From positions 1 through 8,561 of the forward strand of contig SLJD01000163.1 in the NCBI GenBank assembly GCA_007135295.1: DNA of 8,561 nt. Reading direction: 5' to 3'. Below, piece after piece: positions 1 through 5,967 of the stretch (position 1 is its first letter; each line of letters begins with the position of its first letter). A program made the position numbers and the translations under genes. The notes under the pieces are model-generated. The model did no database searches, was not told the origin of the DNA, and saw nothing but the letters and a program-made list of their open reading frames with translations. Origin of the DNA: Phycisphaerales bacterium (GTDB lineage Bacteria; Planctomycetota; Phycisphaerae; Phycisphaerales; SM1A02).

Positions 1-37
1 CATTCTCCAGCTCTGCCATCAAGAGGGTCCCTCTCAA

Positions 38-111
38 TGGGCGCTACTGGACTCGAACCAGTGACCCCTGCCATGTAACGGCAGTGCTCTAGCCAACTGA
101 GCTAAGCGCCC
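38..111 (-). tRNA. tRNA-Val (anticodon UAC)
   Basis: Read on the minus strand this folds into a complete cloverleaf. The seven-base acceptor stem GGGCGCT pairs perfectly with AGCGCCC. The D arm is GCTC/GAGC. The anticodon stem CTGCC/GGCAG encloses loop GTTACAT with anticodon TAC (plus-strand 75-77), which reads GUA and other valine codons. The T arm is ACTGG-TTCGAGT-CCAGT. Position 38 gives discriminator A. The next minus-strand bases are TTG, so CCA is not encoded and must be added by a nucleotidyltransferase. No other tRNA is adjacent, so it appears to be a single-gene unit. There is no intron or mismatch that would suggest a pseudogene. Confidence 0.97.
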
Positions 112-156
112 TGGAGCATCGCGGTGCCTTGGGGCATCGCGATTCCAAAGGGGCGC

Positions 157-185
157 ATGATACCGCTACCCCCGGATTCTGTCGC
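157..185 (-). promoter_or_regulatory. possible sigma-70-type promoter for tRNA-Val
   Basis: On the minus strand, GCGACA (180-185) and TATCAT (157-162) are separated by exactly 17 bases. The -10 matches TATAAT at five of six positions and the -35 matches TTGACA at four of six. Transcription would begin near 150 and give a leader of about 38 bases before the tRNA. The position fits a tRNA promoter. The match is modest, though, and promoter rules in this lineage are uncertain, so this is a guess from sequence alone. Confidence 0.3.
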
Positions 186-320
186 GTGCTCGGTTGTGAA
201 TGCGTTTGAGCCTTCATGTTGAGTGGGAATATCGATTGCCCCGATGCTTCGGGTGGCGGAGCAGCTCCAACGCATGCTGCGAGGCAAAAAATCAAATTTT
301 TTTGGCTTTGCGCGCAGGAT

Positions 321-348
321 CACGGGAATTTCAGCATAGTTCCCTGTG
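321..348. other. bulged stem-loop
   Basis: CACGGGAA (321-328) pairs with TTCCC-T-GTG (340-348), with one bulged T at 345 and an 11-base loop. It lies at the 3' end of the doubtful minus-strand ORF, whose stop codon (331-333) falls in the loop. No uninterrupted T tract follows directly on either strand, so it is not a classical intrinsic terminator. The A/T-rich patch at 286-303 lies 17 bases beyond it on the minus-strand side. It may be chance, an RNA structure or a weak transcription end. Confidence 0.3.
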
Positions 349-741
349 GAAGGGCCTCGTATGGCCGCCCCGTGCCGCTGAAGATCCAGTCTCGCTGATC
401 GAGCGGGGGAAGGGTGGTGATGTGTGCTGGTCCGGCCCGTCGTCGATCTGTTCGACCTCGTATTCATTTTGGGGGATGTGATGGGGCGAGGTCGGCAATC
501 GGCGGCGGCGTCGGCCGGCACGAATCTGGGACAAAGTGCCAGTAAGCGTATAGGTCGGAATGAGGGCAGGGGGCGGTGATTCGGCCGGCGGCAGCAACCG
601 AGTCACCGCTCCCGTCCATGAATGTTTTTTTCGGCTGACGGCGACGACGCAAGCCGATGCCGAGCAACTTCGCCAATCCTGCTCGACGGGCAAACGGGTC
701 ATAGGATCGCGTGCTGGATATGCCGTGTACTGACATGGCAT
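331..741 (-). CDS. doubtful small ORF, no recognised family
   Basis: This minus-strand reading frame of 136 codons starts at the ATG at 741-739 and ends at TGA (333-331). The reason to list it is the strong ribosome binding site GGAGGT at 756-751, nine bases upstream of the ATG and divergent from the SDR gene. Against it, the protein is rich in Pro, Arg and Ser, has an arginine run (GRRRRR), shows no domain, signal peptide or membrane segment, and resembles translated noncoding DNA. The frame stays open upstream into the antisense of the SDR gene, which is common in GC-rich DNA. A second start (734-736) in another frame gives a 90-residue ORF that is even less convincing. The likeliest view is that it is spurious, but a lineage-specific small gene cannot be excluded. 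Confidence 0.2.
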   Translation of the reverse strand: MPCQYTAYPARDPMTRLPVEQDWRSCSASACVVAVSRKKHSWTGAVTRLLPPAESPPPALIPTYTLTGTLSQIRAGRRRRRLPTSPHHIPQNEYEVEQIDDGPDQHTSPPFPRSISETGSSAARGGHTRPFHRELC

Positions 742-762
742 GATGATTCGACCTCCGTTGAC

Positions 763-766
763 AGGA
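763..766 (+). promoter_or_regulatory. ribosome binding site deciding the SDR start
   Basis: AGGA sits six bases before the ATG at 773. The earlier in-frame ATGs at 740 and 743 have no comparable site, and the residues they would add precede the conserved Rossmann strand without adding any motif. This favours 773 as the start. Confidence 0.6.
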
Positions 767-772
767 AATGCG

Positions 773-1756
773 ATGTCAGAACACGATGAACCGAACTCGA
801 TCCGATGGGCAGTCAGCGGCGCGAGCGGCATGCTTGGTTCGGCATTGCGTGAACGGATCGCGGCAGAGGGGCAGCAGTGCATCCAGCTTGTCCGGCCGGG
901 AAGTCCGTCCGGCGGATCGGATGAGACGGTGATGTGGGATCCGTCCCGGGGCGAGCTTGATCCGGCCGCGCTTGACGGTATCGACGTTGTGGTGCATCTG
1001 GCCGGCGAGAATATCGCAGCACGGCGCTGGTCGAATGAACAGAAACGGCGGATCCGGGACAGCCGAGTCAGCGGTACGCACCTGATTGCGGAGGCACTGG
1101 CTCGGATGCAACAGCCGCCCAAAGTGTTTCTCTGCGCATCCGGCGTGCATTATTATGGCGATCGTGGCGATGCGATGATTGATGAGTCGGCCGGCCCCGG
1201 CACAGGATTCCTCTCTGAGGTTGTGCAGGCGTGGGAAGCCGCATGCGAGCCAGCCCGTCAAGCGGGTATCCGAACCGTGAATCTACGGTTCGGCATGATC
1301 GTCAGTTCCAGAGGTGGGGCGCTTGCCAAGATGGTCCGGCCGTTCAAGATGGGAGCCGGCGGGCGTGTCGGGACGGGGCGGCAGTATTGGAGCTGGGTCC
1401 ATCTCGACGATGCCGTCGGCGCCATGTTCCATGCGGTCGCTACGGAGGATCTCGCGGGGCCGGTGAATGTAGTCGTTCCGGAGTCGCTGACCAGCGAAAC
1501 GTTTACCACGATCCTGGGCCGCGTGCTGCATCGCCCGACCATTGCGCCGCTGCCGGCATTCGCAGCGCGTCTGATGCTCGGCGAGATGGCTGATGAGATG
1601 TTGCTTTCGAGCATGAACGTCGTTCCGAAGCGGTTACAGCAGAGCGGGTTTCAATGGCGGTTTCCGAATCTAGAAGGGGCTTTGCGGCATGAATTGACGC
1701 CGGAGCCGGAAGCAGTTGCCGGCGGGCCGGCATCAGGTGTGATACGCCGACCTTAA
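773..1756 (+). CDS. TIGR01777-family atypical SDR (YfcH-like NAD(P)-binding protein)
   Basis: A 327-residue member of the extended short-chain dehydrogenase/epimerase family TIGR01777, the group that includes E. coli YfcH. The N-terminal Rossmann strand carries the nucleotide-binding glycine motif GASGMLG (residues 16-22). Family hallmarks follow in order: LAGENIAARRW (77-87), RIRDSRVSGT (93-102), SGVHYYGDRGD (123-133), DESAGPGTGFLSEV (137-150), the WEAACEPA segment, LRFGMIVS (171-178), GGALAKM (181-187) and WSWVHLDDAVGA (206-217). The C-terminal DUF1731-like part has LGEMADEMLLSS (269-280), VVPKRL (283-288) and FPNLEGAL (297-304). The usual SDR YxxxK catalytic pair is not visible after the tyrosines at 127-128, and His126 stands where many relatives appear to have a small residue. 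Length is normal for the family, with a short Pro/Gly-rich tail. It is predicted to be a soluble cytoplasmic protein; substrate and pathway are unknown. The in-frame ATG at 740 is the alternative start. Confidence 0.93.
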   Translation: MSEHDEPNSIRWAVSGASGMLGSALRERIAAEGQQCIQLVRPGSPSGGSDETVMWDPSRGELDPAALDGIDVVVHLAGENIAARRWSNEQKRRIRDSRVSGTHLIAEALARMQQPPKVFLCASGVHYYGDRGDAMIDESAGPGTGFLSEVVQAWEAACEPARQAGIRTVNLRFGMIVSSRGGALAKMVRPFKMGAGGRVGTGRQYWSWVHLDDAVGAMFHAVATEDLAGPVNVVVPESLTSETFTTILGRVLHRPTIAPLPAFAARLMLGEMADEMLLSSMNVVPKRLQQSGFQWRFPNLEGALRHELTPEPEAVAGGPASGVIRRP

Positions 1757-1819
1757 GATTTGTCGGGCGCCAGCACTGCTTCTCCGTGCGCTCACTTCGC
1801 GCTGCGGTATGATGGCGAC

Positions 1820-2917
1820 ATGGCGCGCCGCAGGAAAATTCGACAACCGCTATCCATCGGCGGGGCGGAGATTGAGCCGGGCGAAACCCAGGATGTTCGC
1901 TTGAAGGTCAGTGAGAGTTATGCAGGCGATCCGCTCGCGATGGTCCTGCGTGTGATCCGGGCCGAGAGGCCGGGACCAACGGTTTTTGTTACCGCGGCGG
2001 TGCATGGCGACGAGCTGAATGGCACCGGGATTATCCGGGAACTGATGATCGGTCGTCCGCCGCCGCTCGTGGCAGGAACGCTCATCTGCGTGCCCGTGGT
2101 GAATGTTTTCGGCTTCGAGACGCATGACCGCTACCTGCCGGATCGACGTGATCTGAATCGAAGTTTTCCGGGGGCGGACAGTGGTTCGCTGGCCAGTCGC
2201 CTCGCGGCCATCCTGTTCAGTGAACTTGTGCTGAAGTGCGACTTCGGGATTGACCTGCACACCGCGGCGGTTCGGCGGACGAACTTTCCGAATATTCGCG
2301 CCGATCTGGCTGATCCGGGCGTTCGCCGGCTGGCGCATTCCTTTGGCTGCGAACTGATTGTGAACGATCGCGGTCCGCTGAACACGCTGCGACGGGAAGC
2401 CACCCGGGCCGGATGTCCGACGATCATCCTCGAAGCCGGTGAGGTGTGGAAGATTGAGCCCGGTGTCGTGGAGATGGGCGTCCGTGGGGTTGACAACGTC
2501 CTCATTGAATTGGGAATGATGGAGGGCGATCCAGTCCGGCCGCTCTACCAGACGCGGATTGACCGTACCACCTGGGTCCGGGCGGAAGTCGGTGGGATCC
2601 TGCGTTTCTTTGTCGCTCCGGGAGATGTGGTCGAGGCGGGCCAGCCGCTGGCTGCGAACATGAGTCTCTTTGGCGACGCCCGATCGATTCTTATCGCCCC
2701 GGCCGATGGGATCATACTGGGGATGACAACGTTGCCCGCCGTGAAGCCGGGCGAGCCGGTGGTGCATATCGCTACACCGAAGCGATCGGCACGCTCGATT
2801 CGGCGTTCGATGCAGGGCATGCCGCGCGACGCGCTTTATCAGCAGATTCGCCGCCAATTGGCCACGAGCGTCTCAGTTCATCAGTACGACGATGAGGATG
2901 CAAGCGGCTTGTCGTGA
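1820..2917 (+). CDS. AstE/AspA-family zinc deacylase (succinylglutamate desuccinylase-like)
   Basis: A 365-residue zinc-dependent amide hydrolase of the succinylglutamate desuccinylase/aspartoacylase family (peptidase M14-like fold). Visible motifs are AAVHGDELNG (59-68) with probable zinc ligands His62 and Glu65, DLNRSFPG (111-118) with the Asn-Arg substrate-binding pair, IDLHTA (144-149) with the third ligand His147, and LEAGE (204-208), which supplies the probable catalytic glutamate. Residues from about 250 to 318 form the C-terminal beta domain common in bacterial members, resembling a biotinyl/lipoyl barrel (GGILRFFVAPGDVVEAGQPL, then a PADGIILG strand). A basic then acidic tail ends the protein. 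It probably removes an acyl group from an N-acylated amino acid or similar small molecule in the cytoplasm. No arginine-degradation (ast) genes are nearby, so a role in that pathway is not supported. It begins 63 bases after the SDR gene. The chosen ATG at 1820 lacks a good Shine-Dalgarno; an in-frame TTG at 1760 would add 20 unconserved-looking residues. Confidence 0.9.
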   Translation: MARRRKIRQPLSIGGAEIEPGETQDVRLKVSESYAGDPLAMVLRVIRAERPGPTVFVTAAVHGDELNGTGIIRELMIGRPPPLVAGTLICVPVVNVFGFETHDRYLPDRRDLNRSFPGADSGSLASRLAAILFSELVLKCDFGIDLHTAAVRRTNFPNIRADLADPGVRRLAHSFGCELIVNDRGPLNTLRREATRAGCPTIILEAGEVWKIEPGVVEMGVRGVDNVLIELGMMEGDPVRPLYQTRIDRTTWVRAEVGGILRFFVAPGDVVEAGQPLAANMSLFGDARSILIAPADGIILGMTTLPAVKPGEPVVHIATPKRSARSIRRSMQGMPRDALYQQIRRQLATSVSVHQYDDEDASGLS

Positions 2918-3080
2918 GCGGTAACGGCGAGTTATCGGATGCTGTCTGAACGCAGGAGCCGGGTGCGAGAGAGTGGCTCGGGCCGAGGTGTGTCGACCTG
3001 CGTATTTCTCCGGAGATTCGTCCTGAAAACGGGCGGGTCGATTGGGTTGCGCGGGTGTGCGGACCGATAGTAAGAGTGGA

Positions 3081-4559
3081 ATGTCAACGCCGGCCAACCA
3101 AACCGGATTCGACGTCCGGGTGGATCAGAACGGGCAGGAAGCCCGGCTGGTGCTGTCCGGACAGGCCGATCCTGAAGCGCTGAGTCTTCAGGCGGTTCTC
3201 GATGCGCTGAAGTCCGAGAAAGTAGTGGTTTCCGCAACAGTTCAGCGTCGCGTGGAAGAGGCGTTCGAAGTGTTCCGGGCCGACCCGAAGCCGGTGGAGC
3301 ATGTCGTTGCCGAGGCGCGACCGCCTCACAAGGGTGCTGATGGATATCTGGCGTGGGAAGTTGGTCCTGAAGCCGATAACGGAGAAGCCGAAGGTAGCGA
3401 TGACGTTGAGGCAGCGAACGGGGAAGGTGAAGCCAGGCAGGTCGACCATTACAACCAGCACCAGTACATCTGCGTCAATGCCGACCAACATATCGCGACC
3501 GTGATGCCTCCCGAGCCGGGCGTCGATGGCGAAGACATCTTCGGTCAGCCGATTCCCTCCGAGGAGGGCAAGCCGTTTGAGCTGAAGGTTGACGACACCG
3601 TTCTCATTGACCAGGCCGGCCGTGTTCACGCTCAGGTCGACGGTGTGGTTGATTTCGCCCGGAATGAGCTGAAGATCATCCGGCTGCTTGAGATCCGGAA
3701 AAATGTTGATTTTTCCACCGGCAACATTGATTTCGATGGAACAGTTACCGTCAATCAGGGCGTGCGGGACCGTTTTGTGGTCAAGGCCACCGAAGACGTC
3801 AACGTCTACGGGCTCATCGAAGCTGCAACAATCGTGGCGGGGGGGAACTTCAGCTGCGCGCGGGGCATGGCAGCAAAGGATCGGGGGCAGTTGCTGATCG
3901 ACGGTGATGCGGAGATCGGCTTCATGAACAACGTCCGGGGTCGGATTCGGGGGTCACTGAACGTTCGTCGTGAAGTCATCAACTGTGAACTGATTGTCGG
4001 CGGAGACCTGAATCTGGAATACGGCGCCCTGATCGGCGGACAGTCGATAGTGACCGGATCAGCAAACATCGGCACGCTTGGTTCGGATGGCGATACACCG
4101 ACTGTTCTCGTGCTTGGTGCCGCACCTCTTGTCAGTTCTCAACTCACTCGGTTGGATGGTCTCGTCAAGGCGATCAGACAGGAGATCGATCAGCTTCAGG
4201 ATCAATACGACCAGTTGGCCCGGCAGGGTGACAAGCTCGCCGCTGAGGACAAGGAAAAGCTGACAGAACTTGCGATGGACATTGAGCAGTTGCAGAAGAA
4301 ACTCGATGCGTGTGAACGCAAACGCCAGGAGATTTTCAAGGAAGTCGGGGCGAAGCAGCAGGTTGACGTCTTCGTCAACAAGATGGTCCACCCCAAGTCC
4401 GTGCTGAAGGTCGGGGGGCGAGAGATTATGTTTGAACGCGAACTTCGCGGACCGGTCAAGATCGGCTGGAACGAGAACCGCGAGATTCAATACCGGCAGG
4501 GAGATGGCCCGACTCGATCGATTCGACTTGTTGCACGGGAAATGGACCAGGCGGCGTAG
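3081..4559 (+). CDS. FapA/DUF342-family beta-helix protein
   Basis: A 492-residue DUF342 protein (named flagellar assembly protein A in databases). The N-terminal third (1-120) is a variable domain ending in an acidic linker around 97-118 (repeated Glu, Asp, Gly, Ala). The conserved region begins near IATVMPPEPGVDGEDIFGQP (138-157), typical of DUF342, and continues as a right-handed beta-helix to about 345, with stacked short strands such as NVDFSTGNIDFDG (208-220), VNVYGLIEAATIVAGGNF (240-257), GMAAKDRGQLLIDGDA (262-277) and LIVGGDLNLEYGALIGG (304-320). Residues about 352-424 are rich in Gln, Lys, Glu, Asp and Leu with heptad spacing and should form a coiled coil. A terminal beta part follows (HPKSVLKVGG, 437-446). 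There is no signal peptide or membrane segment, so it is probably cytoplasmic. No flagellar gene lies in the window, so the flagellar label is only a family name; its role may be scaffolding or polymer formation. ATG 3081 follows a weak AGAGTGGA site; an in-frame TTG lies at 3042. Confidence 0.9.
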   Translation: MSTPANQTGFDVRVDQNGQEARLVLSGQADPEALSLQAVLDALKSEKVVVSATVQRRVEEAFEVFRADPKPVEHVVAEARPPHKGADGYLAWEVGPEADNGEAEGSDDVEAANGEGEARQVDHYNQHQYICVNADQHIATVMPPEPGVDGEDIFGQPIPSEEGKPFELKVDDTVLIDQAGRVHAQVDGVVDFARNELKIIRLLEIRKNVDFSTGNIDFDGTVTVNQGVRDRFVVKATEDVNVYGLIEAATIVAGGNFSCARGMAAKDRGQLLIDGDAEIGFMNNVRGRIRGSLNVRREVINCELIVGGDLNLEYGALIGGQSIVTGSANIGTLGSDGDTPTVLVLGAAPLVSSQLTRLDGLVKAIRQEIDQLQDQYDQLARQGDKLAAEDKEKLTELAMDIEQLQKKLDACERKRQEIFKEVGAKQQVDVFVNKMVHPKSVLKVGGREIMFERELRGPVKIGWNENREIQYRQGDGPTRSIRLVAREMDQAA

Positions 4560-4631
4560 GAGCGTTGCGCCACGAGGGGTGACGGTGCACAAGTGCCTGC
4601 CAGAACGGGATCAGCGCGATACGATGGCCCT

Positions 4632-5444
4632 ATGGATCGCTCAAGCATGAAAGTCGGCGTCATTCTCGCCGCTGCCGGGCAGAGCAGCCGGTTTGGCGGA
4701 GTTGACAAGCTTGCTCAGGATCTGGGCGGCCGGTCTGTTTTGATCCGTTCGGTCGAGGCCTTTGCTCGCCGGGCGGAAGTTGAAACCGTGATCGTCGCGG
4801 TTCCGCCAAGCCGCCTTGATATCCTGACCGAACGCATCGGTCCGACGTTGGGATTTCACGGAGCCCGGCTCGTGGCCGGGGGACGGCAGGCCCGCTGGGA
4901 GTCGGTGAGGAATGCGATCGAACACGTTCCTGCTGAATGCACCCACATTGCCGTTCATGATGCCGCCCGGCCTCTGGTAAGCGATGATTTGCTCAGCCGT
5001 GTGTTCGAAGCGGGCTCCACTCTGGCAGCGGTCGTTCCGGGCGTGGCGGTCAGCTCGACACTCCGCCGCGTAGCGGAGGACGATGCTGTGGATGCCGCAA
5101 AGCAGGATGATCCGATTGCCGACGCCATTCTCGGAAGCAGTGGCAAGCAGGATGTCATTGCCTGGCGATCGACTGAGACGGTCAGTCGGGATCACCTGAG
5201 GGCGATTCAGACGCCACAGCTGTTTGAAGCCGACCTTCTTCGGCGGGCGTATACGCAGGGCAGTCCTGAAGGCGTGACCGATGACGCACAGTTGGTCGAG
5301 CACCTTGGGGAAGATGTGCATGTGATCGAGGGCGACCCACGAAACCTGAAGATCACCACGGAAGCCGACCTGGAAATCGTGCGAGCGCTGTTCGGCACGC
5401 CCGGCCCGAACGATCAGCCAACGTCACGTTCCAGCGCGCTCTAA
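4632..5444 (+). CDS. ispD: 2-C-methyl-D-erythritol 4-phosphate cytidylyltransferase
   Basis: IspD joins CTP with MEP to give CDP-methylerythritol, the third step of the non-mevalonate isoprenoid pathway, in the cytoplasm. The family motifs are present in order: VILAAAGQSSRFGG (10-23) with Arg20, Lys26 in DKLAQDL (in place of the more usual PKQ context), RQARWESVRNAI (85-96), IAVHDAARPLV (106-116), Thr143 in VSSTLRRV, Arg186 before the QTPQLF motif (193-198), VTDDAQLVE (215-223) and NLKIT (238-242) with Lys240. These correspond to E. coli Arg20, Lys27, Thr140, Arg157 and Lys213. At 270 residues it is longer than the usual 225-240. Thr143 and Arg186 are 43 residues apart where E. coli has 17, so about 26 residues are inserted, and there is a short disordered-looking tail. 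No good Shine-Dalgarno is seen; ATG 4647 and GTG 4593 are the other possible starts. It lies 72 bases after the DUF342 gene, and no ispF or other MEP gene is adjacent. Confidence 0.95.
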   Translation: MDRSSMKVGVILAAAGQSSRFGGVDKLAQDLGGRSVLIRSVEAFARRAEVETVIVAVPPSRLDILTERIGPTLGFHGARLVAGGRQARWESVRNAIEHVPAECTHIAVHDAARPLVSDDLLSRVFEAGSTLAAVVPGVAVSSTLRRVAEDDAVDAAKQDDPIADAILGSSGKQDVIAWRSTETVSRDHLRAIQTPQLFEADLLRRAYTQGSPEGVTDDAQLVEHLGEDVHVIEGDPRNLKITTEADLEIVRALFGTPGPNDQPTSRSSAL

Positions 5445-5693
5445 AATGAGCCTGTCGGAGTTTGTGACCGATAACCGCATCCTGTCGGTGCCTTGGATCC
5501 GATAAGGAGTATGCGAGGAATTGGCGGGCGCCATCTCTGCGACATCCGATGGTCCGGGAATGCTTCGCGCGAAGTTGTGCGTTCTGTGTCGTGCAGCAGT
5601 TTTCAGTTGCGAGCCGGCAGCCGGTCGCCGGTGGCCGGGCTGTGGAAAAAATCGGATGATTGCGTCGGACACTTTGTTCCGCGGGATCGAACT

Positions 5694-5698
5694 GGAGG
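5694..5698 (+). promoter_or_regulatory. ribosome binding site for the small membrane protein
   Basis: A full GGAGG stands eight bases before the ATG at 5707, ideal spacing. It is the main reason to choose that start over upstream in-frame starts at 5521 (TTG), 5560 and 5650 (both ATG). Confidence 0.5.
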
Positions 5699-5706
5699 AT
5701 GCCGGG

Positions 5707-5967
5707 ATGACCATCGGTCACGATCGTCCCAACACCATGCCGGAAGCGACCGAGGCGATCTGCCGGGCTTGCCGGGCTGAGTCAACGGATTCCGCCGGCG
5801 GGGTATGGAGTTGCCTTGCGCTGATGGTCGTCGTCGCGATGGTTCTGTTCTTCTCGCGGTACTCAACCCCCAGCGAAGCGAGCGCAAGTCTTGACGGCGG
5901 CTGGCACGTACCGGCCGAAGCTGTGGCCGACGGCGAGCCGGGACGGACTCGGTCATCCCGCCGATGA
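5707..5967 (+). CDS. small single-pass membrane protein candidate, function unknown
   Basis: An 86-residue ORF with no family I recognise. It has a hydrophilic N-terminus with one CxxC pair (Cys19, Cys22 in AICRACRAES), one hydrophobic stretch at about 33-50 (VWSCLALMVVVAMVLFFS) long enough to span a membrane, and a Ser/Ala/Gly-rich tail ending in basic residues (TRSSRR). GGAGG is placed well for the ATG and codons have the GC-rich third positions of the neighbours. The frame is open upstream to a TTG at 5521; the 148-residue version would add a cysteine cluster (CVLC, then two more Cys). An AAGGAG at 5504-5509 is 11 bases before that TTG. The last 15 bases overlap the end of uvrA on the other strand. 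A zinc-ribbon-plus-membrane-helix layout is possible but rests only on the CxxC. The start is uncertain and so is its reality as a gene. Confidence 0.5.
   Translation: MTIGHDRPNTMPEATEAICRACRAESTDSAGGVWSCLALMVVVAMVLFFSRYSTPSEASASLDGGWHVPAEAVADGEPGRTRSSRR

Larger units (their letters stand above)
112..772. other. intergenic region without a secure gene
   Basis: This stretch of about 660 bases separates the minus-strand tRNA from the plus-strand SDR gene. No frame encodes a protein I recognise. It contains a tentative tRNA promoter near 157-185, an eight-base direct repeat GCATCGCG at 116-123 and 134-141, an A/T-rich patch at 286-303 (a run of six A, then seven T) in otherwise GC-rich DNA, a bulged stem-loop at 321-348, and a doubtful minus-strand ORF at 331-741. 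The promoter of the SDR gene presumably lies here, but I see no convincing -35/-10 pair correctly placed for its start. Confidence 0.6.

Noticed and set aside
22..34. Perfect 13-base palindrome AGAGGG-T-CCCTCT just after the tRNA 3' end, as a terminator
   Set aside because: The central loop is a single base, so only a short stem can form, and no T tract follows on the minus strand.
200..481. Plus-strand ORF of 93 codons
   Set aside because: No ribosome binding site, no domain and a composition like random translated DNA.
758..763. TTGACA as the -35 of a promoter for the SDR gene
   Set aside because: A -10 at normal spacing would fall at about 781-786, inside the coding region, where the sequence does not resemble TATAAT. 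The bases overlap the ribosome binding site instead.
2131..2505. Minus-strand ORFs opposite the deacylase, DUF342 and ispD genes
   Set aside because: They mirror codon bias of the real genes and are Arg/Pro/Ser-rich, with no motifs or start signals.
2958..2985. GAGCC/GGCTC inverted repeat after the deacylase gene as a terminator
   Set aside because: The stem has only five pairs with a 14-base loop and no T tract follows.
5511..5780. Plus-strand ORF starting at ATG 5511 behind AAGGAG
   Set aside because: Only one base separates AAGGAG from the ATG, and the protein is rich in Arg, Ser, Gly and His with no motif. The overlapping frame that ends at 5967 is the better candidate.
5912..5929. CGGCC/GGCCG hairpin near the uvrA stop as a terminator
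   Set aside because: It lies inside the small ORF, has five pairs, and lacks a T tract on either strand; chance is likely in GC-rich DNA.
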